12,404 nt of DNA from Gemmatimonadaceae bacterium (GTDB lineage Bacteria > Latescibacterota > UBA2968 > UBA8231): NCBI GenBank assembly GCA_002726335.1, contig PBSR01000226.1, forward strand, positions 1 through 12,404. The letters are read 5' to 3'. The translations under genes were made by a program, and so were the position numbers. Below, piece by piece: positions 1 through 8,155 of the stretch (position 1 is the stretch's first letter; every line of letters begins with the position of its first letter). Below the pieces are notes generated by a model. That model was given only the letters and a program-made list of their open reading frames with translations. It searched no databases and was not told the origin of the DNA.

Positions 1-61
1 CAGTGGACCCGTCGAGTGAGCGCAACGCCGCGAGCCGGGATTCATCGGTGGTCGAATACAA
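1..61 (-). CDS. N-terminus of an unidentified protein, partial at left edge
   Basis: A reading frame opens on the minus strand with a TTG codon at 61-59 and stays open for 20 codons to the window edge. The start is chosen because AAGGAG lies at 73-68, six bases upstream, which is ideal ribosome-binding spacing; an ATG in another frame nearby lacks this. The visible residues read MYSTTDESRLAALRSLDGST. The pattern of a short polar start followed by 'RLAALRSLD' recalls the N-terminus of RraA-like/4-hydroxy-4-methyl-2-oxoglutarate aldolase-type proteins ('..LR.LDT.T..'), but 20 residues cannot establish this. It begins 40 bases after the permease stop and is co-directional, so it is probably the fourth gene of the operon. 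Confidence 0.45.
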   Translation of the reverse strand, partial: MYSTTDESRLAALRSLDGST

Positions 62-67
62 GGTTCG

Positions 68-73
68 CTCCTT
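68..73 (-). promoter_or_regulatory. Strong ribosome binding site for the partial left-edge gene
   Basis: AAGGAG on the minus strand with a 6-base spacer to a TTG codon. It decides the start of the partial gene and is among the best Shine-Dalgarno matches in the window. Confidence 0.5.
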
Positions 74-101
74 AACAGAGCACTGGCCTGCGACAGCAGG
101 T

Positions 102-2057
102 TCAGATCCAGAAGACCACGTTGTCCGTCATCCCGGTGATGGCATCGATGACGAGCCACAGACCCGCCGTGACGAACTGTCCGGCGATCAGGCCGAGGAA
201 GAAGGGCCTGCCCAGCTGATACAGCCGGGGGCCCCCGTACTTGATGATCGCCAATTTGAACAACCAGGCCAGCAGGATACTGAACCACAGCTGGTCCATA
301 AGCCAGACCATCGAGACCGCATACCCCACCGGATGCAGGGGCCACCAGAGCAGATGATGGCGGGCGAGCATCAGCAGCGTCATGAAGCCGCCCCCGAGAA
401 GCGTGTTGAGCCAGCCCTCGAGACTGGGGTCGGTGGGTGTCTTCAGCTTGTCGGCGATGAAGGTGAAGGGCGCCCGCGTGCCGCCGCCGAAGAACCAGCC
501 GTTGAGGTTGATGCCGCCATATTCGTAGGCCAGGTAGAGGATCGTGCATACCGAGCTGACAAGGCTGATCAGAATCGCCAGCAACAGTACCCAGAACAGG
601 GGTCGCAGGTTGTGCCCCATGTGTTCGCTCAGCTTCAGACTGTGAGCGCAGGAGGCCATGACGAACGTACGGATGTCGGCAGCCCACACGTGGGTGTAGG
701 CCAGTCCCACGAGGCCGGAGGGACCGAGCACGACGGAACCCGAGGCTGAAACCAGGGTGGAAGCCGCGATCAGGGGGCTCACGATCGCCGCCACGCCGCT
801 CTCTGCCACGACTCGCGTCATGCCGACAAAAATCAACAGCGCGATGGTCAGAGTCAGCGCCGCGGCCCAAAGATCGAGACCCGACATGGTCAGCCAGACC
901 AGCAAAGTCAGGTACCCGCCTGCCAGACACAGCACGGCAGCCCGATAGGACAGGATCTCTCCCGAGTCGTCCACTTGCGGGTCGCCGTGCACGGCCTTGC
1001 GCCACACATCCCGCAAATGGGGGCGGGCTACCCACAGCCCGAACAGAACGAGGACGAGCAGTGCCCCCTGTCCCTGGTGTGCCAGGATCGGCTTCGCTGC
1101 GGCCCCGTAGATCCCGAGCTTCTGGGCGCTGATGATTCCGAGAACACCCATGACCCCGCGCAGGCCGGTGGCCATGAGGTTGAAGAACCAGAGGCTGAAG
1201 GCGATGTCGAGGTTGATGAGGTAGGAGAATCCCACCATCGGAAAGCTCAGCCGGATAATCAGGCTGACCGCCTGGCGGAAGACGGGGATGGTCGTCAACA
1301 GCTTCACCGCCGGCACGAAGTTGTAGTACGCGTGCAGACCGTTCAGGCTGCTGACGATGGCGGGAATCATGAAGCCTGCCCACATCACAGGGTTGCGGAA
1401 GAACGGTCGCGTGCCGTCTCCGGAGTCCTGCACCATCTCCAAGGGCACCTGGGCGATGGGGAAGATCAGCCGTTCACGTTGGACCCACTGACGGCGCAGG
1501 ATCACCATGAAAGAGATCATCACCAGGTACAGAGCACCCACCAGGATCGCCCAGTAGGCCAGGGGCGCCACCCAGGCCCGCCAGGGCATGGGTGTACCCG
1601 TGGGCAGACCTTCGTAGAACCAGGTGATCGCGGATGGGTGCTGGGGTACCATCCAGCCCGGTACGTGAGGTGCGATCAGAAGCCCCCACTCGTTCTCCGG
1701 GGTGGCGTAGTACTGCACCCCCGTGATGATGGTCAGCAGGTACTCGGACAGGCCCATCGTCGTGATGGCCGACGCTGTGATCAGCATGGCGTAGACCACG
1801 AGCAGCTCGCGGCGTCCGAGGGCCAGAGGACGATGGATGGTGCGGGCGAGAAAGTTGAGCGGCCCAGCCAGTAGAAACAGCAGGAAGATGGCCCCCGGCG
1901 TGCTGAAATCGAGCGCCATGTACGAGCCGCGGATCACCATATTGCCGTACGGCGCGCCACACGCCAGGCATAGGGACAGCACGCTGCCGGCGATGATCGC
2001 CCGGAAGGTGAAGGTCCTCGGCTCAGCCATGGACGGTGTCACCGGCGCCGGCGACAT
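102..2057 (-). CDS. Large polytopic permease, DUF6785/DUF6784-like
   Basis: A 651-residue integral membrane protein with roughly 12-14 hydrophobic segments. Examples lie near residues 14-34, 50-70, 84-105, 165-188, 330-346, 370-390 and 395-420, with several more to the C-terminus, which ends in a hydrophobic helix and 'DNVVFWI'. Length and style (membrane start with 'RTFTFRAIIAG', 'GRRELLVVYAML', a glycine-rich 'NGWFFGGGTRAPF' loop) resemble the uncharacterised family labelled DUF6785 at the N-terminus and DUF6784 at the C-terminus, distantly like oligopeptide (OPT) transporters. That assignment is from memory of the family. No clear ribosome site precedes either the ATG at 2057 or the in-frame ATG at 2030 (MAEPRTFTF), so the start is uncertain by nine codons. 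It starts 26 bases after the hydrolase stop in the same operon. Uptake of a small organic solute is inferred. Confidence 0.75.
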   Translation of the reverse strand: MSPAPVTPSMAEPRTFTFRAIIAGSVLSLCLACGAPYGNMVIRGSYMALDFSTPGAIFLLFLLAGPLNFLARTIHRPLALGRRELLVVYAMLITASAITTMGLSEYLLTIITGVQYYATPENEWGLLIAPHVPGWMVPQHPSAITWFYEGLPTGTPMPWRAWVAPLAYWAILVGALYLVMISFMVILRRQWVQRERLIFPIAQVPLEMVQDSGDGTRPFFRNPVMWAGFMIPAIVSSLNGLHAYYNFVPAVKLLTTIPVFRQAVSLIIRLSFPMVGFSYLINLDIAFSLWFFNLMATGLRGVMGVLGIISAQKLGIYGAAAKPILAHQGQGALLVLVLFGLWVARPHLRDVWRKAVHGDPQVDDSGEILSYRAAVLCLAGGYLTLLVWLTMSGLDLWAAALTLTIALLIFVGMTRVVAESGVAAIVSPLIAASTLVSASGSVVLGPSGLVGLAYTHVWAADIRTFVMASCAHSLKLSEHMGHNLRPLFWVLLLAILISLVSSVCTILYLAYEYGGINLNGWFFGGGTRAPFTFIADKLKTPTDPSLEGWLNTLLGGGFMTLLMLARHHLLWWPLHPVGYAVSMVWLMDQLWFSILLAWLFKLAIIKYGGPRLYQLGRPFFLGLIAGQFVTAGLWLVIDAITGMTDNVVFWI

Positions 2058-2083
2058 GATCTGGTGGGAAGGGGTCCGCCGCG

Positions 2084-2944
2084 TCAGGGCGGGGCACAGC
2101 CATCGGTCTGGCGTGGATGACGGGACGGCTTGCCGTAGTACAGCTTCTCGTCAGCGGCCAGCTGCATCGGGATGTTGTTGTGCAGCCAGCCCCTCTCTGA
2201 CAGGCCGTCGGGGAAATCGTGCACGAGCATGCCGGCCCGATTCCGGGGCAGCTTCTTCGTGATCGTCGCGTCCGGACGAGCCACGAAGCTGCCCCAGTTT
2301 GAGTAGGGATGGGAGGAATTGTTGGCCACAGCCCACATGCGGTTGTCGGCGCACCGGGTTGGCACCTGCCTGTCGTTGAGCACGTCGAGGCAGCTCGGCC
2401 CCGGGTGACGGGCGTTGTAGAAGGAGTGCAGCATGAGGGTTACCCCCTGCTGCCGATAGGCGACGTAGAGCTGCGGATAACAGATGTCGTAGCAGATGGC
2501 GAGGCCGACTGTCACGCCATGGATCCGTCGCGTGACCAGCCGGTTTCCGGCGCTGTAAGCCCGTTGGTCGCCGCCGGTGCAGAAACACTTGTCGTAGCGG
2601 TCGACGAGCCGGCCGTGGTCATCGACCAGGTAGAGACAGTTCGTCGGTTTGCTCCGCCCACCCAGGTGGTGGCCGGAGCCCAGCACGAGCCAGATACCCA
2701 GCTCGCCCGCCAGCTTGAAAAGCCGCTGCGTCTCGCCTCGCAGAAGCCCCCAGTCAAACATGGCAAAGCTGTCGAAATCCGAACCGGCGTACCCGGAGAG
2801 ACAGGCTTCCGACGTGTGCAGCAGGTGGGCACCGGTGCCGACAGCGCGTTTCATGTAGCGACGGATGTACGCCGCGTTCCGGTTCACATCCCCGGTGACG
2901 GGAAACTGACAGGAGGCGACACGCAGCGACTGCTTCTTGCCCAT
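2084..2944 (-). CDS. Carbon-nitrogen hydrolase (nitrilase superfamily amidase)
   Basis: A 286-residue cytoplasmic hydrolase of the nitrilase superfamily, which cleaves C-N bonds (amides, N-carbamoyl compounds or nitriles) through a Glu-Lys-Cys triad. All three are visible: Glu46 in 'HTSEACLSGYAG', Lys119 in 'RYDKCFCTGGDQ' and the nucleophile Cys151 in 'GLAICYDICYP'. The N-terminal 'LRVASCQFPVTGDV' is the usual first strand. I chose the ATG at 2944 (MGKKQSL) because it begins just before the conserved fold and 16 bases after the symporter stop; an upstream ATG at 2995 would add 17 unrelated residues and overlap that gene by 35 bases. The nearest purine motif (GAGG, 3 bases away) is too close to be a convincing ribosome site, so coupling to the upstream gene is likely. 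Placed between two transporters, it probably hydrolyses their substrate. The substrate class cannot be decided. Confidence 0.85.
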   Translation of the reverse strand: MGKKQSLRVASCQFPVTGDVNRNAAYIRRYMKRAVGTGAHLLHTSEACLSGYAGSDFDSFAMFDWGLLRGETQRLFKLAGELGIWLVLGSGHHLGGRSKPTNCLYLVDDHGRLVDRYDKCFCTGGDQRAYSAGNRLVTRRIHGVTVGLAICYDICYPQLYVAYRQQGVTLMLHSFYNARHPGPSCLDVLNDRQVPTRCADNRMWAVANNSSHPYSNWGSFVARPDATITKKLPRNRAGMLVHDFPDGLSERGWLHNNIPMQLAADEKLYYGKPSRHPRQTDGCAPP

Positions 2945-2960
2945 GGTCCTCGCCGCCGTC

Positions 2961-5013
2961 CTATTCGGCTTCGCCCACACCGTGACGGATGTCACTCAAC
3001 GAGCGGTGGCCCACCACCGTGCCATCGTCATCGTCGTCACGCTCGAGGGTTTCCAGCGTGACAAACATCTCGCGCAGGTTCTTCACACCACCTACGGCGA
3101 CCCACCCGGTGATGATGATCGTCAGCAGCAGCATGACGATTGCATACCCCCACCAGAAGCTCGCCCACGCCGCATCGCTGACGTCGGTGGAGAGCATGTA
3201 GAACGTGCCGATCACGAAGACGGCGAAGACGAGGAACAGGTAGGCGTAGGAGAAGATGAACAGCATCCGATCGCCGAAGCTGAACTCCTTGCCCATGCCG
3301 AAGATCGCCAGCCCCTGTCTTGATGCGGGCTGTTCCGCAGCGTCCTCTTCCGCATCGACGGCGTACCGGCCCCGGTGCAGCAACTGGTCCATGTTGAAGG
3401 CCGGCTTGCCGGCGCCGGAGATGAGACTGACCACCACGTAGGTGACCAGCGTCGCCACCATCGTCCAGAACCAGAGGATCTGGGCGTTTATCGGGATTTT
3501 CTCGGCGGCCGCCACGTCGGGGGCGATGCCGGCGAGCAACTGCCGCGCATCCTCCCAGAAGTAGGTGAAGTACCAGCCACCGATAGCCAGTACGACGCCG
3601 ATGACGGCGGCGCACCAGACGCCGGCGTTGGTGCCTCGACTCCAGTAGAGACCACCGACGATGGCCGCGCCCGCCCAGCCCAGGTAGATCGTTCCGGTGA
3701 GGGCGAAGAACATCAGGATGTCCTGCTGCTGACTGAAGAGCAGGCTGAAGAGGAAGAGGAAGACGGCAACGCCGAAGATCGAGTACTTCAGCAGGCGGAT
3801 ATGCGCCTCGGGCTTGAGCACGCTGTTGTCGCCCAGGAGGTTCTGTCGCACGGACATGACGACGTCCTGGATGAAGATCGAGCCCCAGGCGTGCAGATAG
3901 GTGTCGTGAGTGGAGATGAAGGCCGCGAGCATGACAGCGGCGAACAGGCCGACGATGACGGGCGGCAGGAAGTGAGCCGTGGCGACCGTCACCGTCAGCT
4001 GCGAGCGGATCTGCTCTGACTCGATGGCATCCAGTGCGGCGTGCGCACCCAGGGCCTCGGTGGCGAAGTCTGCGTGATGGAGGAAGGCCCAGGCGCACAT
4101 GGGCAACAGCACCAACGGCAACGTCTGGGTAATCGGCCGCAGCTGTCCGATGAGGCGACCCATGCGCGCGTCGTGTGGTGAACGCGCGGCGCCGTAATAC
4201 CCCTGATTGCCCTGCCAGGCCATGAACACGTAAACGGCCCCGAAGGCCTGGATGAGGAAGTAGCTGACGTTGAAGTTGTCGGTGTTACCGGTGTTGATGG
4301 GGTTGATGAGGGAGGCGTCAGCCGGTGCCATGGCCGCGGCCTCCATGATCTGCGACCAGTCGAACAGGAAGAACAGCAGAAAGATGCTCATCACGGCAAA
4401 CACGCCGTTGACAAAGATCCCCTGGAAGAAGTCGGTGACCATCACCGCGATCTGACCGCCCAGGAAGGTGAAAGTGAGAGAAACGGCTAGCAGGAACGCC
4501 ATGATCACGGCATAGACAAGATCAAAACGGAAGCCCATGTCGACGAGGTACTCCGGAAAGCCGCAGTAGTACTGGAAGAAGCGCCCCCCCCACGGCGGGG
4601 AAGATGCCGAAGTTGATGATACCCGAGATACATCCCATGACCCCGGCGTAAACCCGGAAGGACCGGCTGTAACGCATTTCAAAAAACTGGGCCATAGTCA
4701 TGGCCCGGGTCTGCCGGAAGCGATACTGCACCCAGCCGGTAGCGGCGACGATGACGCCGATGGGCAACAGCATCATGTCCCACCAGGCGGCGGTGAAGCC
4801 GGCCTTGTAGTGCATCTCGAAGCGGGCGACGATGCTGATGGCGCCAAGTCCGGCGATACCGTCGGCAACGCCGAGCAGGTACTTGCCGGCGCAGCGGTTG
4901 GCCGACAAAAAATCCGCCACGGAACGCATGTACTGACGCGTCGAGTAGGCTGTGATACAGATGAAACCCAGCAGACTGATGACGATCAGCCAATCGATCC
5001 AGTGCAGATTCAT
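2961..5013 (-). CDS. Sodium:solute symporter (SSS family), interrupted by a 1-base frameshift
   Basis: Two overlapping frames together encode one Na+/solute symporter of about 683 residues. The first part starts at ATG 5013 (MNLHWIDWLIVISLLG) and reaches 'NFGIFPAVGG'. The second resumes as 'GRFFQYYCGFPEYLVDMG' and runs to TAG at 2961. The join falls in a G8 run (plus-strand C's at 4584-4591); seven G's restore 'FPAVGGRFFQYYCGFP', a normal family sequence, and exactly 684 codons including stop. Family hallmarks include 'VMVTDFFQGI' and the TM8 region 'FISTHDTYLHAWGSIFIQD', whose Ser-Thr corresponds to the sodium site area. About 13-15 membrane helices are visible. The C-terminus after the last helix carries an unusual run of five Asp. 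No ribosome site is clear at 5013. It is first gene of the operon. Either a sequencing error, a pseudogene or a slippery/phase-variable tract. Confidence 0.82.
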
Positions 5014-5056
5014 GGCGGCTCACAGGTGTCGAGGAACAACCAGCCAACAGGGAAAC

Positions 5057-5094
5057 CATATACTGCGATGAACGGGGGCGCGAGGGCACCGCGC
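5057..5094. promoter_or_regulatory. Candidate control region of the minus-strand operon
   Basis: The divergent gap between the two transcription units holds an inverted repeat, GCGCG at 5078-5082 and CGCGC at 5090-5094 with a 7-base loop, ten bases before the -35 box of the plus-strand promoter. On the minus strand TATATG (5062-5057) is the only A/T-rich -10-like hexamer ahead of the symporter ATG, leaving a leader of roughly 35-40 bases, but no good -35 hexamer accompanies it. This is a weak call, offered because both arms of the locus must be controlled from here. Confidence 0.25.
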
Positions 5095-5103
5095 AGGTCT
5101 CTG

Positions 5104-5133
5104 TTGACATCGGCGCCCGAGGTGTAGGACAAT
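5104..5133 (+). promoter_or_regulatory. Sigma70-type promoter for the secreted protein/heparinase unit
   Basis: A perfect TTGACA at 5104-5109 is followed 18 bases later by GACAAT at 5128-5133 (4 of 6 consensus matches). The predicted start point near 5140 lies about 15 bases ahead of a full AAGGAGG at 5154-5160. The combination of -35, -10 and strong ribosome site in a 60-base stretch supports active transcription of the plus-strand unit. Confidence 0.5.
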
Positions 5134-5153
5134 AACGAGATACCACCGCTCTC

Positions 5154-5160
5154 AAGGAGG
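5154..5160 (+). promoter_or_regulatory. Consensus ribosome binding site selecting a TTG start at 5166
   Basis: AAGGAGG is the full complement of the 16S anti-Shine-Dalgarno core. Its 5-base spacer leads to TTG at 5166, where a signal-peptide-like sequence begins, which is why that codon is taken as the start. Confidence 0.55.
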
Positions 5161-5165
5161 CCCCA

Positions 5166-5444
5166 TTGCGTTGCCGAACCACCAGCCTCGCCACTCTGTT
5201 GCTGGCCGTACCCGTCTTTGGTCAGATCACTCTGGATGCTGACGACCTCAGGATTCCCATTGGCGCCAGGTACTCGCTGACGGCCACCTCGATGCGGGGG
5301 GGAATCGCTGAGAATGGAATCGACGTCGGTCCCGCCGGAGCCGACCAACCCTTCGACCTGAGCCAGGTGCTGGAGGGGGACATCAGCCCGACTCACCGAC
5401 GTCAGCGGCCTGGCCAGTGTTGTGGCCAGCCTGAGCTGGGGTGA
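5166..5444 (+). CDS. Small exported protein with signal peptide, probably frameshifted near its end
   Basis: The frame starts at TTG 5166 and encodes 92 residues. Residues 1-19 form a signal peptide (Arg-rich start, 'LATLLLAVPVFG' core, cleavage likely after FGQ or nearby). The mature start 'ITLDADDLRIPIGARYSLT' and 'IDVGPAGADQPFDLS' recall the N-terminal segment of larger secreted beta-sandwich proteins ('..DVG..G.NQ.WDFS'), so this may be a truncated relative. The last 20 residues (SPTHRRQRPGQCC...) look non-native. In the adjacent frame, open from 5362, the sequence ends '...ARLTDVSGLASVVASLSWG' plus six residues at TGA 5461-5463. Loss of one G from the run at 5375-5379 joins the frames into a protein of about 98 residues whose stop overlaps the next gene's ATG (ATGA). 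That junction supports the corrected reading. Function unknown. Confidence 0.5.
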   Translation: MRCRTTSLATLLLAVPVFGQITLDADDLRIPIGARYSLTATSMRGGIAENGIDVGPAGADQPFDLSQVLEGDISPTHRRQRPGQCCGQPELG

Positions 5445-5459
5445 GGTGAAGTCGAGACG

Positions 5460-7346
5460 ATGAGCCGGGTTCCGCACAAGGCCACGTCCGCGCCGCTGAC
5501 TGCGCACCCGCGGCTCTACGCCAGCGGCGAGCATCTGGCCCGGCTGCGCCGTCCGCCGCGGCTCGGATTCCTCGCCGAGACACAGAAGCAGCTGTTGCTG
5601 CACGCGACAGAATACCTCTCCTCCCCGGAGTTCGACTGGAAGCTCAACACGCACAACGCCCACCTGCTGCGCGCCCGCACGATGCAAAGGCGGGTGGTCA
5701 GCCTGCTCGTGGCCTGGCATATCACGAGACACGACAGCTATCGCGGGGCAGCCGTAGACCACATACTGGCCATGGGTGCCTGGGAATACTGGTCCTGGAT
5801 CACCTGGCGTCAGGGCAACGCTGACCCGCAGGCGGTCTTCGACCTGTCGTATGGTGAGAACTCCACAACCCTGGCCATCGCCTGGGACTGGCTCGTCGAC
5901 ACGCTGGCTCCAGCGCAGCGGCGGGCCTTCGTCGACATCGCCCGCCGGCGATCCCTGCGGCCTTTTCTTGCCCATACGGGTCGTCGTGATCCGGCGCACT
6001 GGTTCACACGTGCCGACTCGAACTGGAATACGGTCTGCGCCGGTGGCGCCGGCATGCTGGCGCTGACCATGTATGAAGAGTTGAGCGAGGCCCGTCGAGC
6101 CCTGCCACGGGTGGAACGCTCCTTCCTCCCCTACATGCACGGATTGAAGGACACCGACGGCGGCTGGACGGAAGGGGTGGGGTACTGGAACTACGGCATG
6201 AGATATGCCTTCATGTACCTGCTCAGCCATGAGCGGTCCTCCGGCAGGAAGCACCCGTTGCTGCGGCAGAAGGCGACCCGGCAGACGCTGGAGTTCCCTC
6301 TCGACTTTTCTCCTCACGGGATCGCCTGCGGCTTCGGCGATGCCAACAGCTGGAAGCCGATGCCCTTCCACTACGCTGCCGCCGATCAGCTCGGTTGCAG
6401 CGAGCTGATTCCTCGCCTCGACGCCCTGCTCCCGGAACGCGGTGCAACGGATGGCGCCTGGCCGGACAGGGCCGAGTTGTTGCTCTTCCACCCGCGCCGA
6501 CGTGGCCGACAGGCGCCGGTGCAGAGACCCGCCCGCAAGCTGTACCGCGGTATGGACTGGGCTGTGCTTGCCGATCGCCTGCCGGGTCCGCAGATCTATG
6601 CCGCCATCCGTGGCGGCACCACCGAAGTACCCCACGGCCATCGCGATCTGCTCAGCTTCTGGGGCGTCGTCGGTGACGAGGCGCTGATTGAGAACCTCGG
6701 GATCGGCACCTACCTCGACACCACCTTCGGTCCGCGGCGCTACGAGCTGTTCGAGGCCATGCCGGCGTCCAAGAACACCCTGCTCATCAACGGTGTCGGC
6801 GTCACGGGAGGCTCGACCGTGCGCACACGCGAGATCGACATCGGTCGCCATCGCGGCATTCTGCTGGAGGCCACCGAGGCGATGGGAACCATGCGTGACG
6901 GGCCGGTCTGTCGCTTCTGTGCCCGCCTCTTTCTGCTGCTCGGCAAGGCGCTGCTCATCGTCGACCGCGTGGAAATGGCTCAGTACGGCCGCCTGGAGGC
7001 GCGCTTCCATACCCACGCGGCCATCCGACGCCGGACCCGTACCGTGCAGATCAAGGGCGATCGCCAACGGCTGGCCATGAGCTTCGCCGCCGATGTGCCG
7101 GCCACACTGCTGGAGGGGGTTGTCACACCGACGGCTGCAGAGACCGGCGCCGGTGTATTGCGTTGGTGTTCGCAGGATCTGCACCGTGAGGCCACCCTGG
7201 TCACACTGTTGCTTCCCGATACGCGCCGTGCCGCGCGACTGGACTTGGAAACAGACAACCGGCGCCTGCACATCACCGCCACCGCTGGCGACCGGACCGT
7301 GGGTCAGGTGACGCTGACGAAGCGCCTCACCGCCCCGCGCCGGTAA
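5460..7346 (+). CDS. Heparinase II/III family protein (predicted cytoplasmic polysaccharide lyase)
   Basis: A 628-residue protein with the two-part heparinase II/III architecture: an N-terminal (alpha/alpha) toroid (about 16-330) and a C-terminal beta-sandwich region (about 360-625). 'HPRLYASGEHLARLR' (16-30) is the usual opening. Likely active-site stretches are 'SNWNTVCAGGAGML' (187-200), 'GYWNYG' (241-246) and 'PHGHRDLLSFWG' (391-402) with His392, His394 and Asp396. The family cleaves uronic-acid-containing glycans by beta-elimination. No signal peptide is present, so the enzyme should work inside the cell on imported oligosaccharides, as oligoalginate lyases do. The start at ATG 5460 is preceded by GAGGTGA about 11 bases upstream and overlaps a stop in the upstream frame, suggesting translational coupling to the small secreted protein. 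The exact substrate (heparin-like, alginate, other) is not determinable. Its last 20 bases overlap the convergent methyltransferase gene. Confidence 0.85.
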   Translation: MSRVPHKATSAPLTAHPRLYASGEHLARLRRPPRLGFLAETQKQLLLHATEYLSSPEFDWKLNTHNAHLLRARTMQRRVVSLLVAWHITRHDSYRGAAVDHILAMGAWEYWSWITWRQGNADPQAVFDLSYGENSTTLAIAWDWLVDTLAPAQRRAFVDIARRRSLRPFLAHTGRRDPAHWFTRADSNWNTVCAGGAGMLALTMYEELSEARRALPRVERSFLPYMHGLKDTDGGWTEGVGYWNYGMRYAFMYLLSHERSSGRKHPLLRQKATRQTLEFPLDFSPHGIACGFGDANSWKPMPFHYAAADQLGCSELIPRLDALLPERGATDGAWPDRAELLLFHPRRRGRQAPVQRPARKLYRGMDWAVLADRLPGPQIYAAIRGGTTEVPHGHRDLLSFWGVVGDEALIENLGIGTYLDTTFGPRRYELFEAMPASKNTLLINGVGVTGGSTVRTREIDIGRHRGILLEATEAMGTMRDGPVCRFCARLFLLLGKALLIVDRVEMAQYGRLEARFHTHAAIRRRTRTVQIKGDRQRLAMSFAADVPATLLEGVVTPTAAETGAGVLRWCSQDLHREATLVTLLLPDTRRAARLDLETDNRRLHITATAGDRTVGQVTLTKRLTAPRR

Positions 7347-8151
7347 CCCCACCGGCTGCCTTGCGGCCCTCAACCTCCAGCCGCACCATCTGCACCCTGG
7401 TTCGACCCGCACCATCGGGCGGATGCTGCTCCAGGTACCTGGCAACCAGCTCGTCGACGAAGATCTCCCGCTCTGCTTCAGCCACACGCTGGGTGTAGGG
7501 CAGCCAGGTCGTGCGCGCCCAGCCGGTCAGCGCCGCCGCGTCTTCGTGTACCATCTCCTTCGGGATCAGGGCAAGACTGGCGGGCAGCAGCGCGGTCGAC
7601 GCCATCCACGTATCGTACTCCTCTGGACCGTAGAAGCCGTAGGGAAAAGCGAAGTCCTCGAAGTGCTTTGCCCATCTGGGACTGGCGATCATCTCCTCCA
7701 TCACCGTGACGATGGCCGCGGCGTTACCCCGTCCTCCCATCTGCAACAGGAACCGTCCACCGGGTTTCAGGCTGCAGTCGATGCCAGCCAGCACGGCTTC
7801 ATGCCCCTGGACCCAGTGCAGTGTGGCGTTGGAGAACACGACGTCGAACCGCGCCTCGTAGGAGAGTGTGCGGGCATCCGCCTGGGCAAAGGAGAGATTG
7901 GCGTGTTGGCTCTGTGGATGGCTGCTTTGCGCCAGGACGACCATGGCTGACGAGCTGTCGATTCCCAGAACTCGCCCCCTGGGCAGGAGATCGCTCAGTG
8001 CCGCACTCACCTTGCCGTCGCCGCAGCCGATGTCGAGCAGATCCTCGTCACCGTGCAGATCCAGCTTGCCGATCAACTCCCGGGCCCAGTCGAGTTGGGC
8101 CGTCGAGTTTCTGGCGTAGTCCTTCGGGTTCCACTGGTATCCGGCGCCCAT
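7327..8151 (-). CDS. Class I SAM-dependent methyltransferase, trans-aconitate methyltransferase-like
   Basis: A 274-residue soluble enzyme. SAM-binding motif I is 'LLDIGCGDG' at residues 38-46, followed by 'GRVLGIDSSSAM' (acidic ribose-binding Asp), 'AQADARTL' and motif 'FDVVFSNATLHWVQGHEAV', all standard for class I methyltransferases. The opening 'YQWNPKDYARNSTAQLDWA' resembles trans-aconitate 2-methyltransferase and related uncharacterised proteins, so a small carboxylic acid acceptor is possible, but the family is broad. The ATG at 8151 has GGAGG nine bases upstream, lying inside the last codons of the LeuB-like gene, from which it is separated by only 4 bases; the two are surely co-transcribed. 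Its stop lies within the 3' end of the opposing heparinase-type gene, leaving no room for a conventional terminator. Confidence 0.85.
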   Translation of the reverse strand: MGAGYQWNPKDYARNSTAQLDWARELIGKLDLHGDEDLLDIGCGDGKVSAALSDLLPRGRVLGIDSSSAMVVLAQSSHPQSQHANLSFAQADARTLSYEARFDVVFSNATLHWVQGHEAVLAGIDCSLKPGGRFLLQMGGRGNAAAIVTVMEEMIASPRWAKHFEDFAFPYGFYGPEEYDTWMASTALLPASLALIPKEMVHEDAAALTGWARTTWLPYTQRVAEAEREIFVDELVARYLEQHPPDGAGRTRVQMVRLEVEGRKAAGGVTGAGR

Positions 8152-8155
8152 GGAC

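Noticed and set aside
975..1874. A 299-codon plus-strand frame
   Set aside because: Antisense to the permease; the translation is His/Asp/Glu/Gln-rich without domains, a mirror of the hydrophobic codons on the other strand.
3037..4098. A 353-codon minus-strand frame inside the symporter
   Set aside because: Alternate frame of the symporter with an extremely Arg-rich translation; the symporter frame shows membrane helices and family motifs.
5010..7487. An 825-codon open frame on the minus strand
   Set aside because: It lies antisense to the heparinase-type gene, which has clear family motifs. Its translation is rich in Arg, Gly, Gln and Val with no recognisable domain, as expected from antisense frames in high-G+C genes, and it extends across two promoters and into the methyltransferase.
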